This document shows positions 22,790-33,798 of a DNA stretch of 64,000 nt, piece by piece. Position numbers and translations under genes: made by a program. Location: positions 63,161,030 through 63,225,029 of the forward strand of contig NC_089591.1 in assembly GCF_019320115.1 (NCBI RefSeq), in the 5' to 3' direction. Below the pieces are notes generated by a model. It did not search any database, had not been told where the DNA came from, and saw only the letters and a program-made list of their open reading frames with translations. This stretch comes from Miscanthus floridulus (lineage: Eukaryota > Streptophyta > Magnoliopsida > Poales > Poaceae). Within the stretch, counting starts at the first letter, position 1, and every line of letters starts with the position of its first letter.

Positions 22790-25700
22790 GGCCTACTGAC
22801 AGATAGCACATTGCTTGACAAAATCTTCCACTGACTGTTTCATGCCCTTCCAAGCAAACTGTGATTTGAGTCTGTGATAGGTGGCCTTGATGCCAGAATG
22901 GCCACCTATAGAACTAGAGTGGAAAGCTGCCACTAACTTTGTTTGCAGAGCTGAGTTGTGGCCAATCCAGATCTGTGATTTGTACCTGATGATGCCATCA
23001 GTAAGACTGTATCCTGCTGAGTTTGGACTTGTGATGGCCAACTGAGACAATAATTGGTGAGCTCTGGAGTCTGTAGCATAAGAATTTAACACTTCTTGGA
23101 TCCAGTCAGGCTTAACCATGGAAACAGCTTGGAGAGCATGTAGGTGAGCAACTCTGGATAAGGCATCGGCAGCCACATTATCCTTGCCCTTCTTGTACAC
23201 AATTCTGAATTGCAACCCCGTTAGCCTTGTCATTGCTTTTCTTTGCATTTCTGAGTGAAGGTTTTGTTCTGTGGGGTATGATAGGGACTTGTGGTCTGTC
23301 AAAATAGTGAATTCCTGCCTTTGGAGATAATGTCTCCATTTCTCAACTGCCATTATCAAGGCTAGAAATTATTTTTCATATATAGACAGATTTGTGCTTC
23401 TCTCCTAAAGCCTTGCTCAAGAATGCTATTGGTTTGCCTTGCTGCATCAACACTGCCCCTATGCCTTCTCCACAAGCATCAGTCTCTACCTGGAAAGGGA
23501 GCTGAAAATTTGGTAATGTGAGTACTGGTGTCTTGGTCATTGCCACCTTCAGCTTATCAAAAGCTTCCTGAGCCTGATCTGTCCACTGAAATGTCTTCTG
23601 TCTCAGTATGGCTGTCAGTGGTTTGGCTAGTACCCCATACCCTTGGACAAATTTTCTGTAGTATCCTGTGAGTCCCAAGAATGCTCTGACCTCTGTGATA
23701 GATGTTGGTTGTGGCCAATGTAACATTGCTGCTGTTTTGGCTGGGTCAGTAGCAACACCTTTACTGGAAATGATATGCCCCAAGTACTCCAGTTGATGTT
23801 GAGAAAAAGAGCACTTGGACAACTTCAAATATAGTTGGTTTTCTCTTAAAGTTTGTAACACTAACTGGACATGTTCAGCATGCTCTTCGAGAGTGTTACT
23901 GTATATCAGAATATCATCCAAGAACACTATAGCAAACTTCCTCAAGTAGGGTTGCAGTATCTGGTTCATGATGCATTGGAATGTTGCTGGAGCATTAGTA
24001 AGGCCAAAAGGTATTACCTTAAATTGATAATGTCCATGATGAGTTTTAAATGCTGTTTTGTACTCATCCTCAGGTAGCATCCTCACTTGATGGTACCCTG
24101 ACTTCATGTCAAGTTTGGTGAAGTATTGTGCTTCTACTAATTCATCCAGTATCTCCTCAATGACGGGCCTGGGAAATCTGTTTTTGATTGTAATATCATT
24201 GAGTTTCCTGTAATCTACACAGAACCTCCAGCTGTCATCCTTTTTCTTGACCAACAGAACAGGTGAAGCAAATGGGCTGTGGTTGTGAGTGATAAGCCCA
24301 GCTGCCAATAGTTCCTTGACCTGTTGTTCTATCTCTATCTTGTGTTGTGGTGAATAGTGATATGGTCTTGTATTGATTGGTATAGCACCAGGTGTCAATG
24401 GTATAGCATGATCATAACATCTAGATGGAGGTAACTGATGGTTCTTGAAAGACATCCTCATACTGATGCAAGATATTCTGAATAGCAGGTTGCTGTGGTT
24501 CAGTAAGTCCTGGCACTTCAGTGGATGGGGCATCAACAATAGCAAAAGCCCAGGTGTCATTTCCTTTAGCTGAGTGGTACAGCTTGGTTGCAGAAATGGG
24601 AGTTGCTTGAAGTGGTGGTGTTAGGAGTCCCTGAATTTTTACTGGTCTGCCCTGCAAATTGAATTGTATTGTCTTTTTATTCCAGTCACATTCCATGGGG
24701 CTGTGTAACTTGAGCCAATCAAATCCCAGTATGGCATCATATGGTGCCATGTCCAGTACTACCATGTCAGCAGATAATGTATGGCCTCGAATATACCACT
24801 GCAAGTTTTGGACCATAGAGTCAGTTTCACTCTTCTTGGTGGCATTGGAATTGTTGGAAGGTTTGCTAACTCTGCAAATTGTCTGCTGACAAAATTGTAA
24901 GAACTTCCAGAGTCCAATAAAATCAACATCACCTTGTCCTTGACCAAAGTCTTCAGCTTAATAGAACTTTCTGTGTCAGCACCAGAGATTGCATTGATGG
25001 ATAATTGACAGAAGTCCTCAGTCAGTGCATCTTCTATAGCCAATTGGTTGAGTTGTTCTTCAGTGATCTCTTCTTTATCCAACTCATTCACCACTATGGC
25101 ATTGATCTGTGGTTTGGGACGTTTGGAGCAGACATTTTGATGACCAGGCTCATATTTCTCCCCACAGTGAAAGCATAAATTGTTTACTTTCCTGTAATCT
25201 CTCAGTTGTCTAATTCTCTGAAGATTAGCAGTAGTTGCTTGGTTTGGTGTTTCAGCCTTGGGCCCTAGTTGCCTGAAAACTGGAGCTGGTCTATTTGCTT
25301 TAGCCTTGTTCCTTTCTTCTTTGTTGGATTTTGGCTATGACCACTGCTCTGTCCACTGTCACTGGGACATGAGGTTCCACCACTGCCTTGATGTCATCCT
25401 TCAGGCCGGCTACATAGGTTGAAGCAAAAAAGATGTCATCATAATGACTGTTGTGCATAGTAATGTCGTACTGCAGGGCTTGAAATGCAAGTGTGTACTC
25501 CTCCACAGTTATAGTTTGCCTTAGTGCAAGCAGGTCATTGATGGCATTCCTGTAATCATCAGCTCCAAATTTCTCCTGTATTATCTCACAGAAAGCCTTC
25601 CAGTTGGGGATCACATGGTTCTGTTTGTATGCTTGCCACCATTTAGATGCATTGCCTTCGAGGTGCATAGTTGCAGCCGTGACCTTTAACTCATCAGGGA

Positions 25701-26170
25701 TGGAGTAGATAGTGAAGTAGTTGACACAGTTATCAAACCAAATCTTAGGGTTTGTGCCATCAAACTTTGGGAAGTGTATCTTGGGCAATGTGTGGTGAGG
25801 GAGAGCCTCCTTTCTTGGGTGCTCTCTATTGTGTCTTGGCTGCTTAGAAGTGCCAGCCTTGTCCTCGTGCTCGTTCTTGCCAAAGATATTGTGAAAAGGT
25901 TGCTCTTCGTCATCAAATACCACTGAATTGCCATCTGAATGATCAGACAAGGCCTCGTTTTCCATTTGCTTCAAGGTCAGCGTGGCTACTGCCTGTCCAT
26001 TGGCCTGAACCTGCTTTGCAATCAGCTTCTGATCTTCCTTGGTTAATGTAAGCTCTCGTTTCATCTCCTGCTGGATGACCCCAATGTCATTCATTTGTTG
26101 GAAAAGCAAATCAAAATGCTCCATCACCTGGTCCCAACGGCCTTTCTCCTCATCCGAATTCTTCGACATG
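22790..26170 (-). pseudogene. Gypsy gag, protease, RT-RNase H and integrase N-terminus
   Basis: Minus strand. Gag begins near 26169 (MSKNSDEEKGRWDQVMEHFD) with the capsid segment PKIHFPKFDGTNPKIWFDN. A zinc knuckle, CFHCGEKYEPGHQNVC, lies near 25150 in a different frame from the capsid. Protease has LLDSGSSYNF near 24920, and the frame shifts again near 24800. RT-RNase H occupies one long open frame, 24560-23376, with KLDMKSGYHQVRM and the active-site motif FLDDILIYS. 23359-22793 carries the RNase H end, the linker, and integrase up to QCAICQ, where a TAG (22793-22795) precedes the copia insertion. RT itself is uninterrupted, but the polyprotein is broken in at least three places. Confidence 0.9.
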
Positions 26171-26948
26171 GCGTCGAGAACGAACTGTGTCTGCTTGGAT
26201 GGCTTGGGTAGGACCGTGATGACCAACACGGAATGAGATGCTCAAAATTGGTGAAGCAATCGGTTTGATGTACACCTCCGCGTGAACTTGCTACACCGTG
26301 TCGCTGTCTACTCCCAGAAGTGAGGCACTACCAAGGGATTTTACACAGGAACCATGTCCTGCAACCTGAGTAAGTGGACACTTCCTCGCCGTCGCCTCCC
26401 ACCCCGCAATCGGTTAAGGTTGCTCCGGAATTTTACACGGGAACAATGCCCTGCAACCCTTGCCACCCCCGATTGCGTGTGTACTGAATGGAATAGAGCA
26501 TAATTGATGTTGTGCTCACCTTGGTTCTCGCCACCTGAACCCAAAATTGTCGATGTAGTCCCCCAATCGAGTAATATGCCGTAGATGAAGTGGATCGATA
26601 GAGTGGGATAGGTGGATTAGGGTTTGGTGGGTGGTAAGGTGGTGGATCTCAGACTGTGGAACGCCGTCGCCGCTGCTGACCCAGCTCAACCAAAGGAGGG
26701 ACCTCGTGTCGAACACCACGAGGGTGTAGACCGAGATCACCTGCTGACCGGAATAACGAGCTGTAGATCGAAGCTAACAGAATGTACCACGAGTATCTGA
26801 GCGTCCTGATGGAGGTGGTGGAGTAGCACTGGTCGCTGGATTCGCCGCCGGAAGTGATGGAGATGCGGGCGGAGCGAAGATGTCGAGCGACGTGGCACCG
26901 AGGAACGGAATTGGGTGGTTGGGTAGGGTTGTCGCCGAGGAAGGATTG

Positions 26949-26960
26949 CCTCTGATACCA
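26949..26960 (-). other. Gypsy primer binding site (tRNA initiator-Met)
   Basis: Plus strand CCTCTGATACCA, i.e. TGGTATCAGAGG on the element strand, two bases inside the 5' LTR. It matches the 3' end complement of plant initiator-Met tRNA, the usual minus-strand primer. Confidence 0.93.
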
Positions 26961-26962
26961 GT

Positions 26963-27245
26963 TGTCATGCCCCTTGGCCGCCGGCAATCGCCGAGACGTG
27001 AGATCGAACCAGATCGCGGGCGATAACAAGCGAAGGAAGGATTCCCCGGAGCTCGGTTATGTATTATCAGATTGTGAATAGTCCTTCCCCTCTTACAAGC
27101 TAGGGTTTTAATACATGAGTTCTGACCCATGGGTCCTACTTGACATAGAAAACAAAATACAAATAAACGCTACTAAACGCCGTCTCTTCCTGTCGTTCTT
27201 CCACCTTGAGTGTCATCTCACTCTGTTGACGCCGTGGTCCTGACA
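26963..27245 (-). repeat. Gypsy 5' LTR
   Basis: Partner of 16829-17115, with the same termini. On the outer side it is followed by CTCGG and then by the last codons of UTP10. Confidence 0.93.
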
Positions 27246-27400
27246 CTCGGCAGTACTTGTGAGGCCTCAGCTCCTCGCGATAGTACCCTGTCTGATGAAC
27301 TGTAGAACATCAGCCATCATGCTCATTTCCTGTAGATCACATCGGACGTATGTAGCTTGTAATTATGTAGGTTACACTTAAAAGGTGTATGTACAATGAA
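27246..27400 (+). pseudogene. UTP10: UTP10 final codons and 3' UTR beyond the gypsy insertion
   Basis: After the target duplication the sequence CAG TAC TTG TGA (27251-27262) completes the C-terminus: joined to the exon that ends at 16828 it gives ESLR followed by Q-Y-L-stop. The next 140 bases, with TTGTAATTATG and AATGAATTTTAT, look like a 3' UTR and polyadenylation region. Confidence 0.8.
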
Positions 27401-27409
27401 TTTTATCAT

Positions 27410-27525
27410 GTTCGCTTGATCGTTTCTGTGGCTTTTAAACCGGCTAATATTGTTTTGTTGTGAGAGAAAAACACTATATTATAGCTGATATTGCTGATAA
27501 GCATGACTGATACGATCAAGCGAAC
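27410..27525. mobile_element. Short inverted-repeat element, GTTCGCTTG family, copy 1
   Basis: Terminal inverted repeats GTTCGCTTGATCGT and ACGATCAAGCGAAC, with a TGTGAGAGAAAAACACT core. Two further copies of this family occur in the window. The superfamily is not certain; hAT-like is possible. Confidence 0.75.
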
Positions 27526-27911
27526 AGGGTGTTTGAATCTGTACAAATTTGGGCCAATAATCATGGTTTGAACTTTTCGTGGGCATTTGAGTTGCTTGCT
27601 TGTCATTTTTTTTCTGGATATAAAGGGTTTTATTGGTCCCTCTTGCTTTTCTTGTATTGAGAAAAATCACGTGTATAGCAAGTGATTCACATCTCTATTT
27701 TAATCTGGTGTGCGTTATAGGCTGTTAAGATTGGCTGGCTGTGCTTGGTGACTTTTGGGTGATCCGCACCGCACCCTCCGCGCCACGGCGCCAGCGTACC
27801 ATCTACTAATCACGTGCCAGGAACAATAGCACATGGAGCAGTTAATGCTTCTGAACTCCTCGACCTTTTTTTTTTATTTCTTGGTGTAAACTAATGCCCC
27901 CATGATATACC

Positions 27912-28156
27912 GAGGCCTCGTTTAGTTGGTGAAATTTTTTGGGAAATTGCACTGTAGCATTTTGTTGTTATTTGACAATTAGTGTCCAATCATAATCTAA
28001 TTAGGCGTAAAAGATTCGTCTCGTGAATTTCGTCTAAACTGTGTAATTAGTTTTATTTTTTATTTATATTTAATGCTTCATGCATACGTCCAAAGATTCG
28101 ATGTGATGAGGAATCTTGAAAAATTTTGCAAAATGAGATGGAACTAAACGGTACCC
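27912..28156. mobile_element. MITE of the GGCC-TCGTTTAG family, copy 1
   Basis: Starts GAGGCCTCGTTTAGTTG and ends AACTAAACGGTACC. The interior carries ATTAGGCGTAAAAGATTCGT and AATGCTTCATGCAT, characteristic of a very abundant grass MITE. It is in the opposite orientation to the copy at 28365. Confidence 0.7.
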
Positions 28157-28364
28157 GAGTGGTTTTTCTTTGCTCGGCAAGATTGCCGCTTGCCGGGATT
28201 GTTTTGTATCATTATGTATGATGAGGGTGAGTATGACAGATGGGATTGGTTTCTGAATGCTGAGCGTCAAAGGGATTACGTAAGGTCACGTGGTTGTAGC
28301 AAGACTGCAAGAGAGTCTCGATCTCTTCGAGTGTGACAAAGAATGACAGGTCCTTTTCATACTG

Positions 28365-28609
28365 AGGCCTTGTTTAGATGCCACCAAAATTTCAAGTTTT
28401 TTTACTCTCTCTCCATCACATCAATTTTTAGCCGCTTGCATGGAGTATTAAATGTAGGTAAAAAAAATAACTAATTACACAGTTTAGTTGGAAATCACGA
28501 GATGAATCTTTTGAGCCTAGTTGGTCCACGATTGGACAATATTTGTCAAATAAGACGAAAGTGGTACTATTCATCAGGTTGAAATTTTTTCAGCATCTAA
28601 ACGAGGCCT
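28365..28609. mobile_element. MITE of the GGCC-TTGTTTAG family, copy 2
   Basis: Terminal inverted repeats AGGCCTTGTTTAGATGC and GCATCTAAACGAGGCCT. The interior GATGAATCTTTTGAGCCTAG is the reverse complement of the corresponding part of copy 1. Confidence 0.85.
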
Positions 28610-28693
28610 GAATTTGAAGCCCAGATTTGGCCGCATGCCGGGGGTGAAAATTTGAGATCTGGAAGTGAAAACCTTACAGCCCTGATATTCGTC

Positions 28694-28823
28694 CTGTTCG
28701 TTTGAGTTTGTTTGGCTGATAAACTATGGCTGAAAGTTCTGTCGACTGATTTGGTACGAGAGAAAAACACTGCTCGTTGGCTGAAAAAATACGGCTTATA
28801 AATCAAATAAGGCTAAACAAGGG
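28694..28823. mobile_element. Short inverted-repeat element, GTTCG family, copy 2
   Basis: Shares GTTCGTTTG, GGCTGATAAACTATGGCTG and ACGAGAGAAAAACACTG with the copy at 27410. The right terminus (AAACAAGGGAC) is degenerate. Confidence 0.65.
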
Positions 28824-29185
28824 ACGATGATGTTCACCCACTCTAGTGACTACGTACCAAATGTCCTTTTGACTAGTTGACAGATCGAGAGCACAACTGA
28901 AACTATCCAAGCTTTCTTGCGAAAGTAGCAGTGAAAGTGTTCTTGGAATTGATAGTTATAAAAGGGTGTGCAGTCTTGTGTTCCAGGTAAAAAATCGATG
29001 GCTCGGGCAATTTTGGAAGATAGGGTTACGATTGACGTTGCATATAGCCGTGCTAGTGATGTCGGCATGCCTAGGACCGCAAAGTAATGAAGTTTCGAGG
29101 CCAACACTAAAGAGACGGTGATATGATGTCACTAGCCGGTGCCTCCAAAAGAGCCGACGTACTTCATTGCTCACTCATCTTTCTC

Positions 29186-29474
29186 GGTCCCGTTTGGTTT
29201 CCATAAAATTAAGTGATCGAAAACTAGTGACTTATAAGTCATGCCTATTTAGTTGTAGATGACTTATAAGTTCATGCCTGTTAAGTGAAAGATGTGGGTC
29301 CTACGCGAAAAAGGGTGGCTTATAAGTTTTAAGCAGGGGTGAACCAGCTTATTTCTTATAAGCAGGGGTGACTTATAAGTTGGTGATGTTCGGTAAAATC
29401 AGTCACTTATTTTACTTTTTAACTTATACTTTTTAACTTATAAGTAGGTGACTTATTTGGAACCAAACAGGTCC
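29186..29474. mobile_element. MITE with GGTCCCGTTTGGTT termini
   Basis: Terminal inverted repeats GGTCCCGTTTGGTT and AACCAAACAGGTCC. The interior holds many copies of GACTTATAAGT, each nearly palindromic. A hAT-like origin is possible but not shown. Confidence 0.75.
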
Positions 29475-30098
29475 AGGATTGTCGATGACAAGGAATGGAG
29501 AGACCAACAAACCCTAGGCATAGAGGCATGGACATCTTTTGACCAATCCTCCTCTTCAGTAGGGTACAGTACGAGTATGCATCATTGCTGTCACTAGCTT
29601 GCAATAGTAGAGTACATGGCCGGTTTCTTGGTCATGCCTTTCATCACCAGTTCATCAGATCAGCATAGTTGTCTGGTGGCTGGAACGTTTCGCTGAAATT
29701 TAGTTTGCGCTGATACTTATGCTGAAATACCATGGGAGGAGATTCACTGAAAAGTACCGCTAAAACAGGGTTGCGTCTTCAGGCAAGACAAATGGCAATT
29801 AACAAAACCTTCAAGAAAGAAAGATGCAATTTAAGGAAATTTTATAGATTTCCACGTCGAAAGCACCCACATTTTGTTCTCCGATGAGTTCCTATGTAGC
29901 TACGTGGAAAGTATACTTTTCTATACATGCTTGTGGCTCCTAGGCGTTACGATCATTCTCCAGATGCCCCAATACAATCTGTGCTGTATGCAAGAAGTAA
30001 CAAACAAGGGACGTCAAAGCTATCCTGCTGGCTGGCTGCTGCTATAACACCACACTTTCTAAACAGGACTGGAGCCTCACCGCCACGGGCATCTATTA
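29475..30098 (-). other. 3' flank of the pseudokinase gene
   Basis: No coding domain is seen. It lies downstream of the stop codon of the minus-strand pseudokinase gene and probably contains its 3' UTR. Confidence 0.4.
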
Positions 30099-31148
30099 TT
30101 ATCTTGCTATGTCTTCAAGCTTTTTCAGTATTTTCTTTGTATCTGGTCTCAATGACGGTGATGGATTACAGCAAGCCGTTGCCAATTCGAAGTAGGCGTT
30201 TAAATTGTCCTCCTTCCCAGAATTCTTGCTTTGTTTGATAAGCTCGGAACTGAAAGCTTCTGACATCTTCCTCTCGAGAACCAGGTCTTTGAAAGAGGCC
30301 GGCAAATGGACGTCGCGCACATTGGGTGATTTATCATTTGCGACCTCCTTCTGAGCAAGCATCTCGAGCATAATCACTCCCAGACTGTAGATATCACTCT
30401 CCCTGGTGGCATCCCTCATCTTGATCAGCTCTGGAGCCTTATAGCCCTGCATTGCGGATGTCTCCAGCATCTCTTGCGCAGCAGCAGGGTTCAGCAGAAG
30501 GTAGAGGCCAAAGTCTGATATCCTGGGCTGGAAATCAGCGTCAAGCATAATGTTATTTGTTTTGAGATTGCCGTGAATGATTGGTTTCTGCGATGCTGTG
30601 TGAAGGTGGTCCAGTCCTTTGACAATGCCGATAGACAGCTTGCAAATTATTTCCCATCTCTGTGAATCATTGATTCCCTCTGCAGGTCAGAAGAACAGAT
30701 AAAGATGAGAACTTGCAAACGAAAAGGAAAAACAGGGGGAAAATATTGATATTTCACAACTGACTGAGACTAGCTTGTTAGTAATGGGTGAAATTCCTTT
30801 ATAACCAAAAACTGTCCTTTTCAAGCCGTTGGTATTCTGAAATGCAAATGGCCCAAAGTTCATTAAGTTGTTTCGTGCATGCAAGCAATAAAAACTACGA
30901 GTATTATGCAAGTCTTTCTCTACGAGACTAATTGATGGCTCAAAGGTATACTATATTTTTAATAAAAGAATGTGATCCAACAACTCCCTGAAAACGAGAG
31001 CTGATGGATGCAGGAAACCACAAACAGTTCAGAAGTGCCACCATTCCACCGACATAAAGCCCAGAATAAGTCATGAAAACCACTAAAGATGCATTTCTCT
31101 GTCTGATAACAAAACAACCACCATGTCCGTCTTGAAAAAATAGCTTCA

Positions 31149-31180
<32 letters not shown>

Positions 31181-32244
31181 CCTTGATTTGATAGAGGACT
31201 TGCATCGCCCAAATTGTAAAGGCAACAATTAAAAGCTTGAAAGCGTTAGACTATTGAAAAGGAGTGAAGCTTGCCACATGTAAACCCAAGATCTTACGCA
31301 ACAAGAAGAAGATTGCTCTGTGGAGCAGATAACAACCAACAATGAAAATTTTACTAAGCACTTTATGAACTGTCCCTTTGTGTAGTTAAGGACAAGAGCA
31401 TAAAGCGTAACAGTGAAGACACATGGCTAAAAGTTACAAAAACCACCCTGCAAGGCTGTAACATAGTACCCACCAGGCCACCGCAGCAATTTGCTTAATC
31501 CACAAAGCATCATTGCCTAAGACGCTTTTACCGCAGCCGCAGGCATGGGATGACGAAAGTAGCTAATCATCTAAATCTGAAGTAAAATTCAAATTCTGCA
31601 GTAAATCCAAGCAATGGAACATGAACCAGGAAACCTTACCGACACTCGAGCAAATCATTCCGCATGATTAGCCTTACTCGAAGCTACTAGCTTGGGTCGA
31701 AAGCAAATGACGTGAAGCGAAACAGACCTTGCAGGAACCGGCGCAGCGAGCCGGCGGCGTAGAACAGGTGCACGAGCAGCTTCTCCCCGCGCGGGCCCAT
31801 GTAGAGCGCGCGGATCGGCACGAGGTTGGGGTGGCGCGCGGCGCCGAGCACCCGCGCGGCCGCCGCGGCCTCCTCGGCGCCCGCGGCGCAGGCCGGGCGC
31901 ACGAACCGGAGCAGGGCGACGGCCTCCCCGGCGCTGAGCCCGGCGCGGTACAGCGTGCTGTGCGAGGACTTGGCCACCACCTCCCCGGGCGCCTCGAGGA
32001 TCGCGGCCACCGTGAGCGCCTCGCCGCCGAGGAACCGCAGCAGCGCCTCCTCCCCGCCGGCGACGTAGCCGCCCGAGGCGCCGGCCGCCTGGAACCGGTC
32101 CGCCCTCGCGCCGCCGCCGTGGGAGGGCAGCACCGAGCGGCCGCGGCGGCGACCCCGGCGGCGGCGGACGAAGTAGAAGATGGCCAGAGCGACGACCACG
32201 GCGAGAGCCGGGAAAAGGACGGCGTTGATGACCGCCTTGCGCAT
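30099..32244 (-). CDS. Membrane-anchored receptor-like pseudokinase, no LRR ectodomain
   Basis: Two exons on the minus strand: 32244-31728 and 30679-30099, joined as CAA G/AG, giving about 365 residues from an ATG at 32244. Residues 4-26 are a hydrophobic segment followed by RRRRGRRRGR, a single-pass anchor. The rest is a kinase fold: a loop region VVAKSSHSTLYRA, a VAIK position reading VALLRF with no Lys, a catalytic loop HGNLKTNNIML with Gly and Asn in place of HRD, an intact DFG (SDFGLYLLL), GYKAPEL, and SDIYSLGVIMLEML. Loss of the ATP-binding Lys and catalytic Asp predicts a pseudokinase that signals by binding. It resembles the kinase half of LRR receptor-like kinases of the TMKL1/inactive-RLK type, but no LRRs precede it. 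No frameshift or stop is seen. The intron of about 1 kb holds a poly-C run. Confidence 0.85.
31149..31176. repeat. Poly-C run of 28 bases
   Basis: An uninterrupted run of C in the intron of the pseudokinase gene, unusual in length for G/C. On the transcript strand it is poly-G. The exact length is likely to be unreliable. Confidence 0.85.
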
Positions 32245-33659
32245 TGCTCTGTTCTAGACTTGGGCGGGCGCGCTGTAGATCGGAGCAAGCACGGACCGCG
32301 GCGTGCTTGGTTGCACTTTGCTGGGGTAAATGGGCAATGGGAAAAGGGTAGGGTAATAATGGGGTGTGGTGGTAGGGTTTGGAATTTGGGAGAGGGAGAG
32401 AGAGAGAGGTTTGCTTGAGCGTGCTGCTTTGGGGCTGCTCTGCTCTGCATCTGCTTTCCTCTGCCTTGCGCAGCCTCTGTGCTCTTCTTGCCGTTGGGAT
32501 GGGGGAGAAGGCTACTAGACAGCCTGGGATTCCTTTCGTTTCAGGAAGGCTCTTTCTTTTATTTGAGAACTGAGAGGAAAGTTGTGTGAAAAAATTGAGA
32601 ATGTGGTCTGGGCCGATGACTACGACTGTGATTCTGAGAAATGGTGGAGGCGAGAGGCGAGAGGCGAGAGGCGACGATGTTCTTTTGTTTACTTCCAGTC
32701 TCTCAGCGGGGTGTCATGAGAATTTTACTAGTAAGTCGCAGGGAAAAAGAGAATTTTACTAGTATTAAATAAACTACTAACTTGATAAATATACCGAGAG
32801 AAATTTATACTAGTATTAAATAAACTACTAATAATTTAACAAACATACAGACATAACATAATATTGATGAAGAAAAGAAGGACAGTTAGTTTCACATTTT
32901 TAGAAGGACCATAATTTTATAGGCGTAAAATTAGTTTCACATTTTTTTCAACACATAGAACCTTCCAAACTAGACACGAAACCTCCGGTGAGATTGGTGT
33001 TAGAGCTTGCGGAAAATTAGTATCACACTTTTTTCAATACATAGAACCTTCGAAACTAGACACGAAAGCTCCAGTGAGATCGGTGTTAGTGCTTGTTTGA
33101 TTGCACTCGTATTCATCTCAATCCGTATGAGTTAGAGTGAATTAAAATAAAAATTAGTTAATTTTCCACCCTAATACATAAAGAGTGCATGTTGAAGGGT
33201 TTCGGTGTGCACGTGCAGAAAGAAAAATTTACGAATGTTTTTAATAGTTGTTGGGTAGGTCTAGCTAGCTTGGGCTTTATAGGTTGAATTTAGTACTTAT
33301 TCCTATTAGTTCATCTCTTCTTAGCATGGTTCTAGATATCACATTCTCAAATACTACTACGTATTTGCCAATCGTCCTACCATTGAAGTTAATTACACTT
33401 TAGCTCCAGGGAGAGAAAAAAAACCCCGCTATTTAACTTAGCCATTGAACATTTTTTAGCGCCGCTAATCCTACTGAAGGCAATATTCATCTTCTACTTA
33501 TAGATGACTACATCTATGCCTCACCATTATAGGTGATTATTTCCTTCGTCTCTGATTAAATTAATTTCTATAGTTATTTTTGAGTTAAACATGAAAAGGA
33601 AAAAATGGTACACTCCGATCGTGGAAATGGCAGATTCGGATGACTCTTTCTCAAGCATT
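32245..33659. other. Upstream region of the pseudokinase gene, then AT-rich intergenic DNA
   Basis: The first 200 bases (minus-strand 5' UTR and promoter) carry a purine run GGGAGAGGGAGAGAGAGAG near 32390 on the plus strand, i.e. a CT-rich leader of the kind common before plant start codons. Beyond about 32.7 kb is AT-rich sequence with small duplications and no gene. Confidence 0.45.
32927..33098. repeat. Tandem duplication, two units of 86 bp
   Basis: Units 32927-33012 and 33013-33098 share AAAATTAGT, TCACA, TTTTTTCAA and ACTAGACACGAAA, with scattered single-base differences. A related smaller duplication (TTTTACTAGTATTAAATAAA) lies at about 32750-32830. Confidence 0.8.
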
Positions 33660-33798
33660 GGCTCCGTTCGCTTGTCTTAAAAATGGCTTGTTCGGCTTCT
33701 TTTTTTCAGCCGGAACAGTATTTTTCTCTCACAACAATTCAGCCGGAACAGTGTTTTTCAGTCAATTTCAGCCAAGTTTCAGACCAGCGAACGGGGCC
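33660..33798. mobile_element. Short inverted-repeat element, GTTCGCTTG family, copy 3
   Basis: Termini GGCTCCGTTCGCTTGTC and GACCAGCGAACGGGGCC. The interior contains a direct repeat of CAGCCGGAACAGT. Its ends match the copies at 27410 and 28694. Confidence 0.75.

Larger units (their letters stand above)
16829..27245 (-). mobile_element. Ty3/gypsy chromovirus, Reina-like, inserted in UTP10
   Basis: LTRs of 287 bp (16829-17115) and 283 bp (26963-27245) both start TGTCA and end CCTGACA. The 5' LTR is the right-hand one, next to an initiator-Met tRNA primer site. Target duplications are CTCCG (16824-16828) and CTCGG (27246-27250), with one mismatch. Gene order on the minus strand is gag, protease, RT-RNase H, integrase, chromodomain. 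Without the nested copia element it would be about 5.9 kb. Short LTRs, small size and a C-terminal chromodomain fit the Reina clade; that placement is inference. By eye the LTRs differ at about 17 positions plus two small indels, roughly 6 percent. Confidence 0.92.
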
